NCBI GenBank assembly: GCA_902522825.1 | Contig: CABYXE010000008.1 | Location: 1-35,624, forward strand | Direction: 5' to 3' | Source: an uncultured SAR86 cluster bacterium | GTDB taxonomy: Bacteria > Pseudomonadota > Gammaproteobacteria > Magnimaribacterales > AG-339-G14 | Length of the DNA: 35,624 bases | Shown: piece after piece, positions 9,804 to 16,989 of the stretch | How the letters are laid out: each line of letters begins with the position of its first letter | How positions within the stretch are numbered: the stretch's first letter is position 1 | Translations under genes and position numbers: made by a program | The notes under the pieces: model-generated | Told to the model about the DNA's origin: nothing | Seen by the model: the letters and a program-made list of their open reading frames with translations, nothing else | The model's database searches: none

Positions 9804-11492
9804 ATGGAACAAACAACCTTTTCAAAGATGCTGGACGAAAATTTAGATACCTTAAACTTCAAAATAGGTTCTTTAATATCTGGTGTAGTAGTTGATCTTA
9901 CGGATGATTGGGTCGTTGTTCACGTGGGTTTAAAGTCTGAGCCAATTATAGCCAGAAATGAATTTTTAGCAGACGAAGCAGACAAAAAATTAGAAATTGG
10001 TGATGAAGTTAAGGTAACTCTTGAAGCCATTGAAGACGGTCATGGATCAACAAGGGTATCAAGACTCAGAGCTATGCATGATGAAAGTTGGTCAAAATTA
10101 GAAGAATCTTTGAGTTCTGGCACCATTATCAAAGGTTATATTACTGGGAAGGTCAGAGGTGGAATGACAGTTGAAGTTGGTGGGGTGAGAGCATTTCTCC
10201 CAGGCTCATTAGTTGATACAAGACCCTTAGAAAGTTTTGATTATTTAGAAAAATCTTTTCAAGAATTCAAAGTCATAAAATTAGACAAAGAAAAGAGTAA
10301 TGTTGTTTTATCAAGAAAAGCAGTGCAAGAAGATATCAACTCTGAAGAGCGAGAAAAAATCTTTGCTACTATTCAAGAAGGATCACAAATTTCTGGAGTA
10401 ATAAAGAACTTAACAGATTATGGAGCCTTTGTTGACTTGGGTGGAATAGACGGACTTTTACATATTACTGACATAACTTGGAAAAGGATAAACCATCCCT
10501 CAGAAGTATTAACTGTTGGAGAAGAATTAGATTTAAAAATTACTAAATTTGATAAAGAAAAATCAAGAATTTCTCTAGGCTTAAAACAATTATCTGAAGA
10601 CCCATGGGAAAATATCAAAGATACATATCCCATAAACTCCATAAATAAAGCAAAAGTGTCTAGCCTAACTGATTACGGATTTTTTGCTGAATTGGACTCA
10701 AACACAGAAGGACTAGTCCATGTTTCAGAAATAGATTGGACCAATAAAAACATTCATCCTTCAAAAGTTGTTTCGGCTGGAGATGAAGTGGACGTAATGG
10801 TTTTAGAAATAGATATCGAAAAAAGAAGAATTTCTTTAGGCATGAAACAGTGTGTTGAAAATCCTTGGTTAGTTTTTTCTGATAACAATAGTTTAGGCGA
10901 CAAAGTTGAGGGCGAGGTTAGTTCTTTAACTGATTTTGGAATGTTTGTAAGTTTGGATGGAGGAATAGACGGTCTTATTCACCTTTCGGACTTATCTTGG
11001 ACTGAAAACGAAGAAGAAGCGGCTAAACTTTATACCAAAGGACAAAAAGTGGAAGCAGTTATCTTAGCAATGGATGCTCATAAAGAAAGAATATCCTTAG
11101 GAATTAAACAGCTAACTGAAGATTTTTTTGAAACTTTTGCAAAAGATAATCCTAAAGGCACTAAATTGGTTGCCAAAGTGATCAGTATTGAAGAAGAAAT
11201 AATCAACTTAACTGTTGATTCTAATATACCCGCTGTTTTGAAACTTAGAGAAGTTAAGGATGATGTTCCCGAAGTTGGGTCAGAAATAGAAGCTCTAGTC
11301 ACTTCAATTGGCAGAAAAGATAGATTGGTAAATTTATCAATCCGAGCAATGGAAAAAGCTGAAGAAAAATCAATTCTTAAAGAAAATGTAGAAAAGAATA
11401 AAGAAATTGAAGCTTCTAGCAAAACCTCTATAGGTGACTTAATCAAAGATGAAATAGAAGAAAGTTCAGCAAAAAAAGATGAAGAAGTCTGA
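9804..11492 (+). CDS. rpsA: 30S ribosomal protein S1
   Basis: Single-strand RNA-binding ribosomal protein that brings mRNAs to the 30S subunit. The 562 residues (557 in E. coli) contain six S1 (OB-fold) repeats at about 19-88, 105-170, 192-260, 276-350, 364-435 and 450-515. The third to fifth are the most canonical, with V-x-S/N-L-T-D-[YF]-G-x-F-[VA]. The C-terminal tail (about 525-562) is rich in Glu, Lys and Ser. The ATG immediately follows the cmk stop, so the long structured leader used for S1 autoregulation in E. coli is not present. Most genes in this window lack a clear Shine-Dalgarno sequence, which fits S1-dependent initiation. Confidence 0.97.
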   Translation: MEQTTFSKMLDENLDTLNFKIGSLISGVVVDLTDDWVVVHVGLKSEPIIARNEFLADEADKKLEIGDEVKVTLEAIEDGHGSTRVSRLRAMHDESWSKLEESLSSGTIIKGYITGKVRGGMTVEVGGVRAFLPGSLVDTRPLESFDYLEKSFQEFKVIKLDKEKSNVVLSRKAVQEDINSEEREKIFATIQEGSQISGVIKNLTDYGAFVDLGGIDGLLHITDITWKRINHPSEVLTVGEELDLKITKFDKEKSRISLGLKQLSEDPWENIKDTYPINSINKAKVSSLTDYGFFAELDSNTEGLVHVSEIDWTNKNIHPSKVVSAGDEVDVMVLEIDIEKRRISLGMKQCVENPWLVFSDNNSLGDKVEGEVSSLTDFGMFVSLDGGIDGLIHLSDLSWTENEEEAAKLYTKGQKVEAVILAMDAHKERISLGIKQLTEDFFETFAKDNPKGTKLVAKVISIEEEIINLTVDSNIPAVLKLREVKDDVPEVGSEIEALVTSIGRKDRLVNLSIRAMEKAEEKSILKENVEKNKEIEASSKTSIGDLIKDEIEESSAKKDEEV

Positions 11493-11754
11493 TCTTCTAG
11501 AAAATTTTAAAAAAAAGTTAAGTCATTTATCAAATACAGATTCAATTGCTTCATTTGAATTAATTTTAAAAGCTATTACTGAATCTCTTGAAAAGGGAGA
11601 AAGAATGGAAGTAAGAGGTTTCGGTTCTTTATCTACTAGAATTAGAAAGCCCATCAGAGGAAGAAATCCTCAATCGGGTAAAGCAATAGAATTATCAGAA
11701 AGAAAAGTCCCATACTTCAGAGCATCTCAGGAATTGAATCAAAAGCTAAATTAA
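11479..11754 (+). CDS. ihfB: Integration host factor subunit beta
   Basis: Small DNA-bending nucleoid protein that pairs with IhfA. It has 91 residues, typical of the HU/IHF fold. GERMEVRGFGS is followed by the arm motif GRNPQSGK, whose intercalating proline is Pro64, the same number as in E. coli IhfB. The N-terminus MKKSDLLENF resembles MTKSELIERL. It overlaps the rpsA end by 14 bases. Beta rather than HU or alpha is chosen from this N-terminus and the rpsA-ihfB adjacency, which is conserved in gammaproteobacteria. Confidence 0.92.
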   Translation: MKKSDLLENFKKKLSHLSNTDSIASFELILKAITESLEKGERMEVRGFGSLSTRIRKPIRGRNPQSGKAIELSERKVPYFRASQELNQKLN

Positions 11755-11789
11755 GTTATTTTTTGCTATCTGCTGATATAATTTTTCTT

Positions 11790-12023
11790 GTGAAATACCT
11801 ATATCTAATATTCTTTTTATCGGCTCTAGGATATGTGATCTTATTTTTTAATCTAAATAGTTCTTTCGTAGATTTAGATTTTTATTTTTATAAATTTAAT
11901 GGAACAACTCTAGGATTTATAGTTTTAGTTGCATTTTTTCTTGGAATGATCCTGAGCTACTTGTTACAACTTCCTATTTTGCTAAGAAAGAGAAAAATAA
12001 AACCAAGAAATAATGACAATTAA
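11790..12023 (+). CDS. lapA: LapA-domain inner-membrane protein
   Basis: Small membrane protein of the LapA (DUF1049) family, associated with lipopolysaccharide assembly in E. coli. I place the start at the GTG at 11790, giving 77 residues, because the N-terminus then reads (M)KYLYLIFFLSAL, close to E. coli LapA MKYLLIFLLVLA; a TTG at 11763 would add nine residues. Two membrane segments lie at about 4-20 and 40-61, followed by a basic tail (LLRKRKIKPR). It lies between ihfB and pyrF as in E. coli, but lapB, normally next to it, is absent: the lapA end overlaps pyrF by 11 bases. Confidence 0.82.
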   Translation: MKYLYLIFFLSALGYVILFFNLNSSFVDLDFYFYKFNGTTLGFIVLVAFFLGMILSYLLQLPILLRKRKIKPRNNDN

Positions 12024-12714
12024 GCTAAAACCTAAGCAGACGATAATTGCCCTTGATGTTAGTTCTTTGGAAGAAATTAAAAGTTTACTTTCGATTATCG
12101 ATAAGGATTTATTTAGATTAAAGGTTGGAAAACAGCTTTTTACTTCTCAAGGACCTAGGGCAATAGATGAGCTAAAATCTTTTGGTTTTGACATATTTTT
12201 AGATCTAAAACTTCATGATATTCCTAATACTGTATCTAAGTCTTTAGCAAATATTTGTAATTTGGGAGTTTGGATGACGAACATTCATTTGCTAGGCGGA
12301 CAAGAGATGATTGAAGAAGCATCTTCTACAGTAAAAAAATTAAATAGCGATATGATTTTGGTTGGGGTCACTCTTCTGACAAGTTTAAATGAAACTAATT
12401 TAGACGAAATGGGCTTTAATTCTAGCGTAGAAGAAATTGCAATAAATTTAGCTAAATTAGGAAAACAAAATGGTATCGATGGGGTTGTATGTTCCATAGG
12501 GGATATAAGTGGAATTAAAGCTTTATTGGGGGGAGATTTTTTATCAGTCACACCTGGAGTAAGAATGTCTCAAAACAATGACGATCAAAAAAGATCTGGG
12601 TCTATTTATGACGCAATTCAGTTTGGCACAGATTTTGTTGTGGTAGGAAGGGAAATTACTGAAGCTAAAAATCCGGAAGAAGTTTTAAAAAAAATAGAAT
12701 CTTTAATAGTTTAA
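12013..12714 (+). CDS. pyrF: Orotidine 5'-phosphate decarboxylase
   Basis: Last step of UMP synthesis. The 233-residue TIM barrel has the catalytic D-x-K-x-x-D array in FLDLKLHDIPNTV, with Asp64, Lys66 and Asp69. It also has IIALDVSS near the N-terminus, and TPGVRM and FVVVGREIT at the phosphate-binding end. It overlaps lapA by 11 bases and is followed two bases later by the gamma-glutamyltransferase gene. Full length with no missing motif. Confidence 0.96.
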   Translation: MTIKLKPKQTIIALDVSSLEEIKSLLSIIDKDLFRLKVGKQLFTSQGPRAIDELKSFGFDIFLDLKLHDIPNTVSKSLANICNLGVWMTNIHLLGGQEMIEEASSTVKKLNSDMILVGVTLLTSLNETNLDEMGFNSSVEEIAINLAKLGKQNGIDGVVCSIGDISGIKALLGGDFLSVTPGVRMSQNNDDQKRSGSIYDAIQFGTDFVVVGREITEAKNPEEVLKKIESLIV

Positions 12715-12716
12715 AA

Positions 12717-14369
12717 ATGAATTTTTTAAAAATAAAGATAATTCTGTTTACTATTTTTTTTGTAGCTTGCTCTGAATCAAATAATTCTAGAGATAATGGC
12801 GTGGTAGTAACGAGACATTACTTAGCATCTGATGTAGGAGCAAAAATTTTAGAGGAGGGCGGAAATGCTTTCGATAGCTCAATTGCGGTAGCATTCGCTT
12901 TAGCTGTAGTAAACCCTTCCGCCGGTAATTTAGGCGGCGGGGGATTTGTTGTTTATTTTAAAAATAACAAAATTTTTACCATTGATTACAGAGAAAAAGC
13001 GCCAATAAAATCTTTCAAAGATATGTACTTAAATTCAGAGGGTAATGTCATAAAGGGATTAAGTTTGGAATCTTATCTAGCATCTGGAACACCAGGGACA
13101 GTGGCAGGATTAATTCAACTTCATAAAGATGAAGCTTCAATGTCTTTAGAAAAGTTAATAGCCCCTGCAATAGTTTTAGCAAATGAAGGGTTTAAACTGT
13201 CAGAATTTCAAGCTCAAAATTTAAATAAATATGCTAAAAAATTCAAGAAAAACAAAGAAGCAGAAAAAATTTTTGTTAAAGAAGGAGGATGGCAAAAGGA
13301 CGATTTGCTCATTCAAAAAGATTTAGCGAAATCCTTGTCTTTAATAGCTACAAACGGAAGCAAAGCTTTTTACGATGGAGATATAACAAAAAAAATTCTA
13401 AATGATTTCAAAGAAAATGAAGGAATATTTATTAAAGAAGATTTTTTGAGCTACGAGATTAGAAAATTAGAGCCTCTTTGTGGAGCTTATAAATCCTACC
13501 AAATATGTTCTATGCCACCTCCCAGTTCTGGAGGAATTGCAATCATACAGATGTTAAATATTCTTGAAAATTTTGACATTAAAAATTTAACTCATAATTC
13601 ATTAGAGTATATTTATTTATTAAAAAATATTATGAGTTTTGCTTACGCCGATAGATCAGTTTTCTTGGGAGATCCAGATTATTTTAATATTCCTGTAAAC
13701 GAATTAATTTCTAAGGATTACGCTAAAAAAATAGCAAAAAAAATTAAAATTAAAGAAACCTCTCAGGTACAACCAGGGATGTTGTTTAAGGAAAGCGATG
13801 AGACAACGCACTTTTCTATCATCGATAAATGGGGAAATTCAGTAAGCAATACTTACACCTTAAATAGCGCCTATGGATCAGGAATAGTAGCAAAGGGCAC
13901 GGGAATTTTAATGAATAATGAAATGGATGATTTTTCGCAAAAACCTGGCTACCCAAATTTATATGGCCTTGTTGGTTCAGAGGCTAATAAAATTGAACCA
14001 AAGAAAAGTCCTCTATCATCTATGTCTCCGGTAATAGTTACTAAAGATAACATTCCTTATCTTATTACTGGCTCTCCTGGAGGCTCAACAATTATAAATT
14101 CCGTTTTTCAAGAAATAATAAATATTTTAGATTTTGAGATGAGCCTTGAGGAGTCATCAAATAAAAATAGAATTCATTATCAGTGGCAACCAGACATTAT
14201 ATTTTACGAAGACTTGAGACCAGATATTCTTAAAGAGTTAGAATATGATTTCACTTTAAGAAAAAGAAAGCTTGGAGAAATTCAATCAATTTTGAAAACT
14301 TCAGAAGGATATAAAGGGTATTCCGATTTGAGGCGACCAGATGGAAAATCAATTGAAATTCACCAGTAA
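12717..14369 (+). CDS. ggt: Gamma-glutamyltransferase, predicted lipoprotein
   Basis: Ntn-hydrolase that cleaves or transfers the gamma-glutamyl group of glutathione and related peptides. The precursor is 550 residues. A short hydrophobic signal ends in FVAC (Cys18), followed by Ser19, so it should be a lipoprotein; Ser at +2 suggests the outer membrane. The large-subunit part has GNAFDSSIAVAFALAVVNP and GNLGGGGF. Self-cleavage is expected before Thr363 in ETTHFSIIDKWGN, giving a small subunit of about 188 residues. It continues with YTLNSAYGSGIV and LMNNEMDDFS; SMSPVIV and TGSPGGSTIIN complete the active site. The 3' end overlaps uvrC by 29 bases. Family is clear; the physiological substrate is not. 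Confidence 0.93.
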   Translation: MNFLKIKIILFTIFFVACSESNNSRDNGVVVTRHYLASDVGAKILEEGGNAFDSSIAVAFALAVVNPSAGNLGGGGFVVYFKNNKIFTIDYREKAPIKSFKDMYLNSEGNVIKGLSLESYLASGTPGTVAGLIQLHKDEASMSLEKLIAPAIVLANEGFKLSEFQAQNLNKYAKKFKKNKEAEKIFVKEGGWQKDDLLIQKDLAKSLSLIATNGSKAFYDGDITKKILNDFKENEGIFIKEDFLSYEIRKLEPLCGAYKSYQICSMPPPSSGGIAIIQMLNILENFDIKNLTHNSLEYIYLLKNIMSFAYADRSVFLGDPDYFNIPVNELISKDYAKKIAKKIKIKETSQVQPGMLFKESDETTHFSIIDKWGNSVSNTYTLNSAYGSGIVAKGTGILMNNEMDDFSQKPGYPNLYGLVGSEANKIEPKKSPLSSMSPVIVTKDNIPYLITGSPGGSTIINSVFQEIINILDFEMSLEESSNKNRIHYQWQPDIIFYEDLRPDILKELEYDFTLRKRKLGEIQSILKTSEGYKGYSDLRRPDGKSIEIHQ

Positions 14370-16146
14370 AAAAGAAGTATTCAATAATAAAATTGAATTA
14401 CCAGAAGATTCTGGAATTTATCAATTTTATGACGAACATGAAAAGCTTTTATACGTAGGCAAAGCTAAAAATCTAAAAAATAGAGTTTCAAGTTATTTAA
14501 ATAAAGGTACAAATAAAAAAGCCTCATTATTAAGGAATCAAATCAGATATCTTGAGTTGATAATAACGAAAACTGAATCAGATGCTTTGATTTTAGAACA
14601 AAGCTTAATAAGAAAAAAGAAACCTCCTTTTAATGTGCAGTTTAGGGACGACAAATCTTATCCAATGATTCATATTTCATCGAATAAGGAATTTCCGGAG
14701 ATCTATGTTTCCAGAAAAAAACAGAAAGAAGGCGTTTCATTTGGACCTTATGCAAATGTAAATGCAATGAGAAAAAACATTGAAATAATTCAAAAAGTTT
14801 TTCAATTAAGAAATTGTAAAGATGTAAATTTTAGAAATAGATCAAGACCTTGCATAGAGCACCAAATTGGAAAATGTTCTGCCCCGTGCGTAGGTTTGAT
14901 TTCAGAAACAGAATATAGAGAAAATGTTGAAGAAGCTAAAGATTTTCTGGATGGCAAAAATAAATCAATTTTGGAAAGTTTTTATAAAAAAATGGATGAT
15001 TATTCTATTCGTCAAGACTATGAGCGAGCAAAACTATATAGGGATAAGATAAATGCAATTAGAGATACTCAGAAAAATCAAAGTATTCTTACTTTATATG
15101 AAGATATTGATGTTATTGCGATAAGTTCCGATTCTTTTAGTACATGCCTTAGCCTGGTTCAAATAAGAGATGGCTGGATAAGCGCCACTAAAAATTTTTT
15201 CCCAGAAACAAAAAACATGTTTACGAATGAAGATTTAATAGAGAAGTTTATTACATCTCATTATTTTGAGTCTTCAGAAAAAGAAATTAACCTCTTAACT
15301 AATTACAAGATTTCTAGAGAAACTATTAAAAACTTTAAGGAAATAGATAAAAACATAAATTTCCTCAAGACAAATAATAAAAATAAATTTTTACTTGAAA
15401 TAGCTAAGTCTCAAAGTTCAGATCGAATTAAGAGGAAAGATTTTTATGATTGGGTAGCACCGGCATTTGAAAATTTAAAAAAACGATTAGATTTGAAATC
15501 TTTAGATAAAATTGAAGCTTTTGATATAAGTCATATTTCTGGAAGCAATGTAACCGCTTCTTGCATTGTCTTTTCAGATAAAGGCCCAGAGAAAAAAGAA
15601 TACAGAAGCATGAACATAAAAGCGGATAAAAATGACGATTATTTTGCTTTAGCCGAAGCCATCTCGAGAAGAATTAGCAGTTTAAAAAAAAGATCTTTGC
15701 CGTTTCCTAGCCTTTTTTTAATTGATGGTGGAAAGGGACAATTAAATAAAGTTAGAAAAGAATTAGAAAATAAAAATATTAAGACTATTAAATTAATTTC
15801 AGTATCAAAAGGTGAAAATAGAAAGGAAAAATACGACAAGTTACATATAGATTCTGTAAAAAAAGAAATTGAACTTGAAGAATGGAAGGATATTTCTCGA
15901 CTAATTCAATTTATGAGAAATGAATCTCATAGATTTGCTATAACAAAACATAAGGCAAGAAGAACTAAAACATTAATTAGTTCAGATTTAGATCAAATCC
16001 CCCTTATCGGAGAAAGCTTAAAAAAAGAATTGATAAGGCACTTTGGTGGGATTAAACGCTTGAAAGATGCTGGAATAAATGATCTAAAAAAAGTAGAAGG
16101 AGTAGGAATAAAAAAAGCTGTCTTAATTCAAAAACATTTAAATTAG
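14341..16146 (+). CDS. uvrC: Excinuclease ABC subunit C
   Basis: Dual-incision nuclease of nucleotide excision repair, acting with UvrA and UvrB. Its 601 residues are close to the E. coli length (610). Domains in order: GIY-YIG nuclease (Gly25-Ile-Tyr, then Tyr38-Val-Gly, residues about 22-100) for the 3' cut; a Cys cluster (NCKDV, RPCIEHQIGKCSAPCVG, about 160-182); a UVR motif (about 205-240) that contacts UvrB; the RNase H-like domain with DISHISGSNV for the 5' cut; and a C-terminal helix-hairpin-helix pair ending GVGIKKAVLIQKHLN. The ATG lies inside the ggt 3' end and is supported by alignment of the GIY-YIG domain. pgsA follows, as in E. coli. Confidence 0.96.
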   Translation: MENQLKFTSKKEVFNNKIELPEDSGIYQFYDEHEKLLYVGKAKNLKNRVSSYLNKGTNKKASLLRNQIRYLELIITKTESDALILEQSLIRKKKPPFNVQFRDDKSYPMIHISSNKEFPEIYVSRKKQKEGVSFGPYANVNAMRKNIEIIQKVFQLRNCKDVNFRNRSRPCIEHQIGKCSAPCVGLISETEYRENVEEAKDFLDGKNKSILESFYKKMDDYSIRQDYERAKLYRDKINAIRDTQKNQSILTLYEDIDVIAISSDSFSTCLSLVQIRDGWISATKNFFPETKNMFTNEDLIEKFITSHYFESSEKEINLLTNYKISRETIKNFKEIDKNINFLKTNNKNKFLLEIAKSQSSDRIKRKDFYDWVAPAFENLKKRLDLKSLDKIEAFDISHISGSNVTASCIVFSDKGPEKKEYRSMNIKADKNDDYFALAEAISRRISSLKKRSLPFPSLFLIDGGKGQLNKVRKELENKNIKTIKLISVSKGENRKEKYDKLHIDSVKKEIELEEWKDISRLIQFMRNESHRFAITKHKARRTKTLISSDLDQIPLIGESLKKELIRHFGGIKRLKDAGINDLKKVEGVGIKKAVLIQKHLN

Positions 16147-16167
16147 TCTTGAGTTTATAATAATTAA

Positions 16168-16704
16168 ATGATTCCTAATCTGCTTTCAATATTTAGAATG
16201 ACTGCTTTTCTGCCTGTTATTATTTTCTTTTCATTTGAATTTTACCTTACTTCCTTTTTTTTATTTTCGGCTGCAGCATGGTCGGATTTTTTGGATGGTT
16301 TCTTAGCAAGAAAATATAATTTAACTTCAAATATAGGGTCTCTTCTTGATTTACTTGCTGATAAAATTTTAGTTTCTTCAATTTTAATATTTTTTGTTTT
16401 CCATTCAGTGAATTTATATTTAATGATCTTGACGATATTAATTATTATAAGAGAAATATCAATTAGCTCTTTGAGGCTTTTTTTGGTTTCAAATGGAGCA
16501 AATATCTCTGCTATTACTCCTGACAAATATGGAAAATTAAAGACTTTACTTCAAATGTTTGCTCTATCCCTTTTCTTAATAAGTCCACTATTTGGAAATA
16601 TTTTTTTTAAAATCGTTCTAATTCTGCTTTTAATTTCAACTATTTTTTCTTTATTATCTTTTTTAAATTACACAAACATATGGAGAGCTATAAAAAAAGA
16701 ATAA
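16168..16704 (+). CDS. pgsA: CDP-diacylglycerol--glycerol-3-phosphate 3-phosphatidyltransferase
   Basis: Membrane enzyme that makes phosphatidylglycerophosphate for phosphatidylglycerol and cardiolipin. The 178-residue protein has the full CDP-alcohol phosphotransferase signature: Asp40, Asp43-Gly44, Ala47-Arg48, Gly57, Asp61 and Asp65. The N-terminus MIPNLLSIFRM is typical (N-x-L-T/S-x-x-R). Several hydrophobic segments follow, including about 70-95 and 128-170. It follows uvrC by 21 bases. Assignment to PgsA rather than Pss rests on length and on the uvrC-pgsA adjacency. Confidence 0.95.
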   Translation: MIPNLLSIFRMTAFLPVIIFFSFEFYLTSFFLFSAAAWSDFLDGFLARKYNLTSNIGSLLDLLADKILVSSILIFFVFHSVNLYLMILTILIIIREISISSLRLFLVSNGANISAITPDKYGKLKTLLQMFALSLFLISPLFGNIFFKIVLILLLISTIFSLLSFLNYTNIWRAIKKE

Positions 16705-16711
16705 TATTTCT

Positions 16712-16740
16712 TTTACTTAAGCTTATTAGTATTTGATAAT
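16712..16740 (+). promoter_or_regulatory. Candidate promoter for tRNA-Cys
   Basis: TTTACT (16712-16717, 4 of 6 to the -35 consensus) and GATAAT (16735-16740, 5 of 6 to the -10 consensus) are separated by exactly 17 bases. Transcription would start near 16747, about 19 bases before the tRNA. Such AT-rich DNA gives chance matches, so the call is moderate. Confidence 0.42.
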
Positions 16741-16765
16741 TTAAAAAGCTACAATTTTATTTTTT

Positions 16766-16839
16766 GGCTGAGTGGCAGAGTGGTCATGCAGCGGACTGCA
16801 AATCCGTCTACGCCGGTTCGATTCCGACCTCAGCCTCCA
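16766..16839 (+). tRNA. tRNA-Cys (anticodon GCA)
   Basis: A 74-base cloverleaf. The acceptor strands GGCTGAG (16766-16772) and CTCAGCC (16829-16835) pair fully, followed by T and an encoded CCA. The anticodon loop CTGCAAA puts GCA at 16798-16800, and the T-loop is GTTCGATTC. The sequence closely resembles E. coli cysT. In E. coli the order after pgsA is tRNA-Gly, tRNA-Cys, tRNA-Leu; here there is no room for a tRNA-Gly between pgsA and this gene. Confidence 0.98.
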
Positions 16840-16844
16840 AATGA

Positions 16845-16873
16845 TTTAAATATAATTATTTAGAAAGTATAAT
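16845..16873 (+). promoter_or_regulatory. Candidate promoter for tRNA-Leu and the downstream glycan genes
   Basis: TTTAAA (16845-16850, 4 of 6) and a perfect TATAAT (16868-16873) are separated by 17 bases. Transcription would start near 16880, about 19 bases before tRNA-Leu, the same geometry as the candidate upstream of tRNA-Cys. Because the first glycan gene begins four bases after the tRNA and no terminator is visible between them, this may be the promoter that feeds the glycan operon. Confidence 0.5.
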
Positions 16874-16898
16874 TTATGAAGAGGAGAATACTAAACTA

Positions 16899-16985
16899 GC
16901 CCGGGTGGTGGAATTGGTAGACACAAGGGACTTAAAATCCCTCGATAGTAATATCGTGCCGGTTCAAGTCCGGCCCCGGGTACCA
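16899..16985 (+). tRNA. tRNA-Leu (anticodon TAA)
   Basis: An 87-base class II tRNA with a long variable arm (stem GATA/TATC around 16944-16955). The acceptor GCCCGGG (16899-16905) pairs with CCCGGGT (16975-16981, G-T at the first pair), followed by A and an encoded CCA. The anticodon is TAA at 16933-16935. It corresponds to E. coli leuZ, also downstream of pgsA. The next coding start is only four bases beyond the CCA. Confidence 0.98.
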
Positions 16986-16989
16986 ACCA

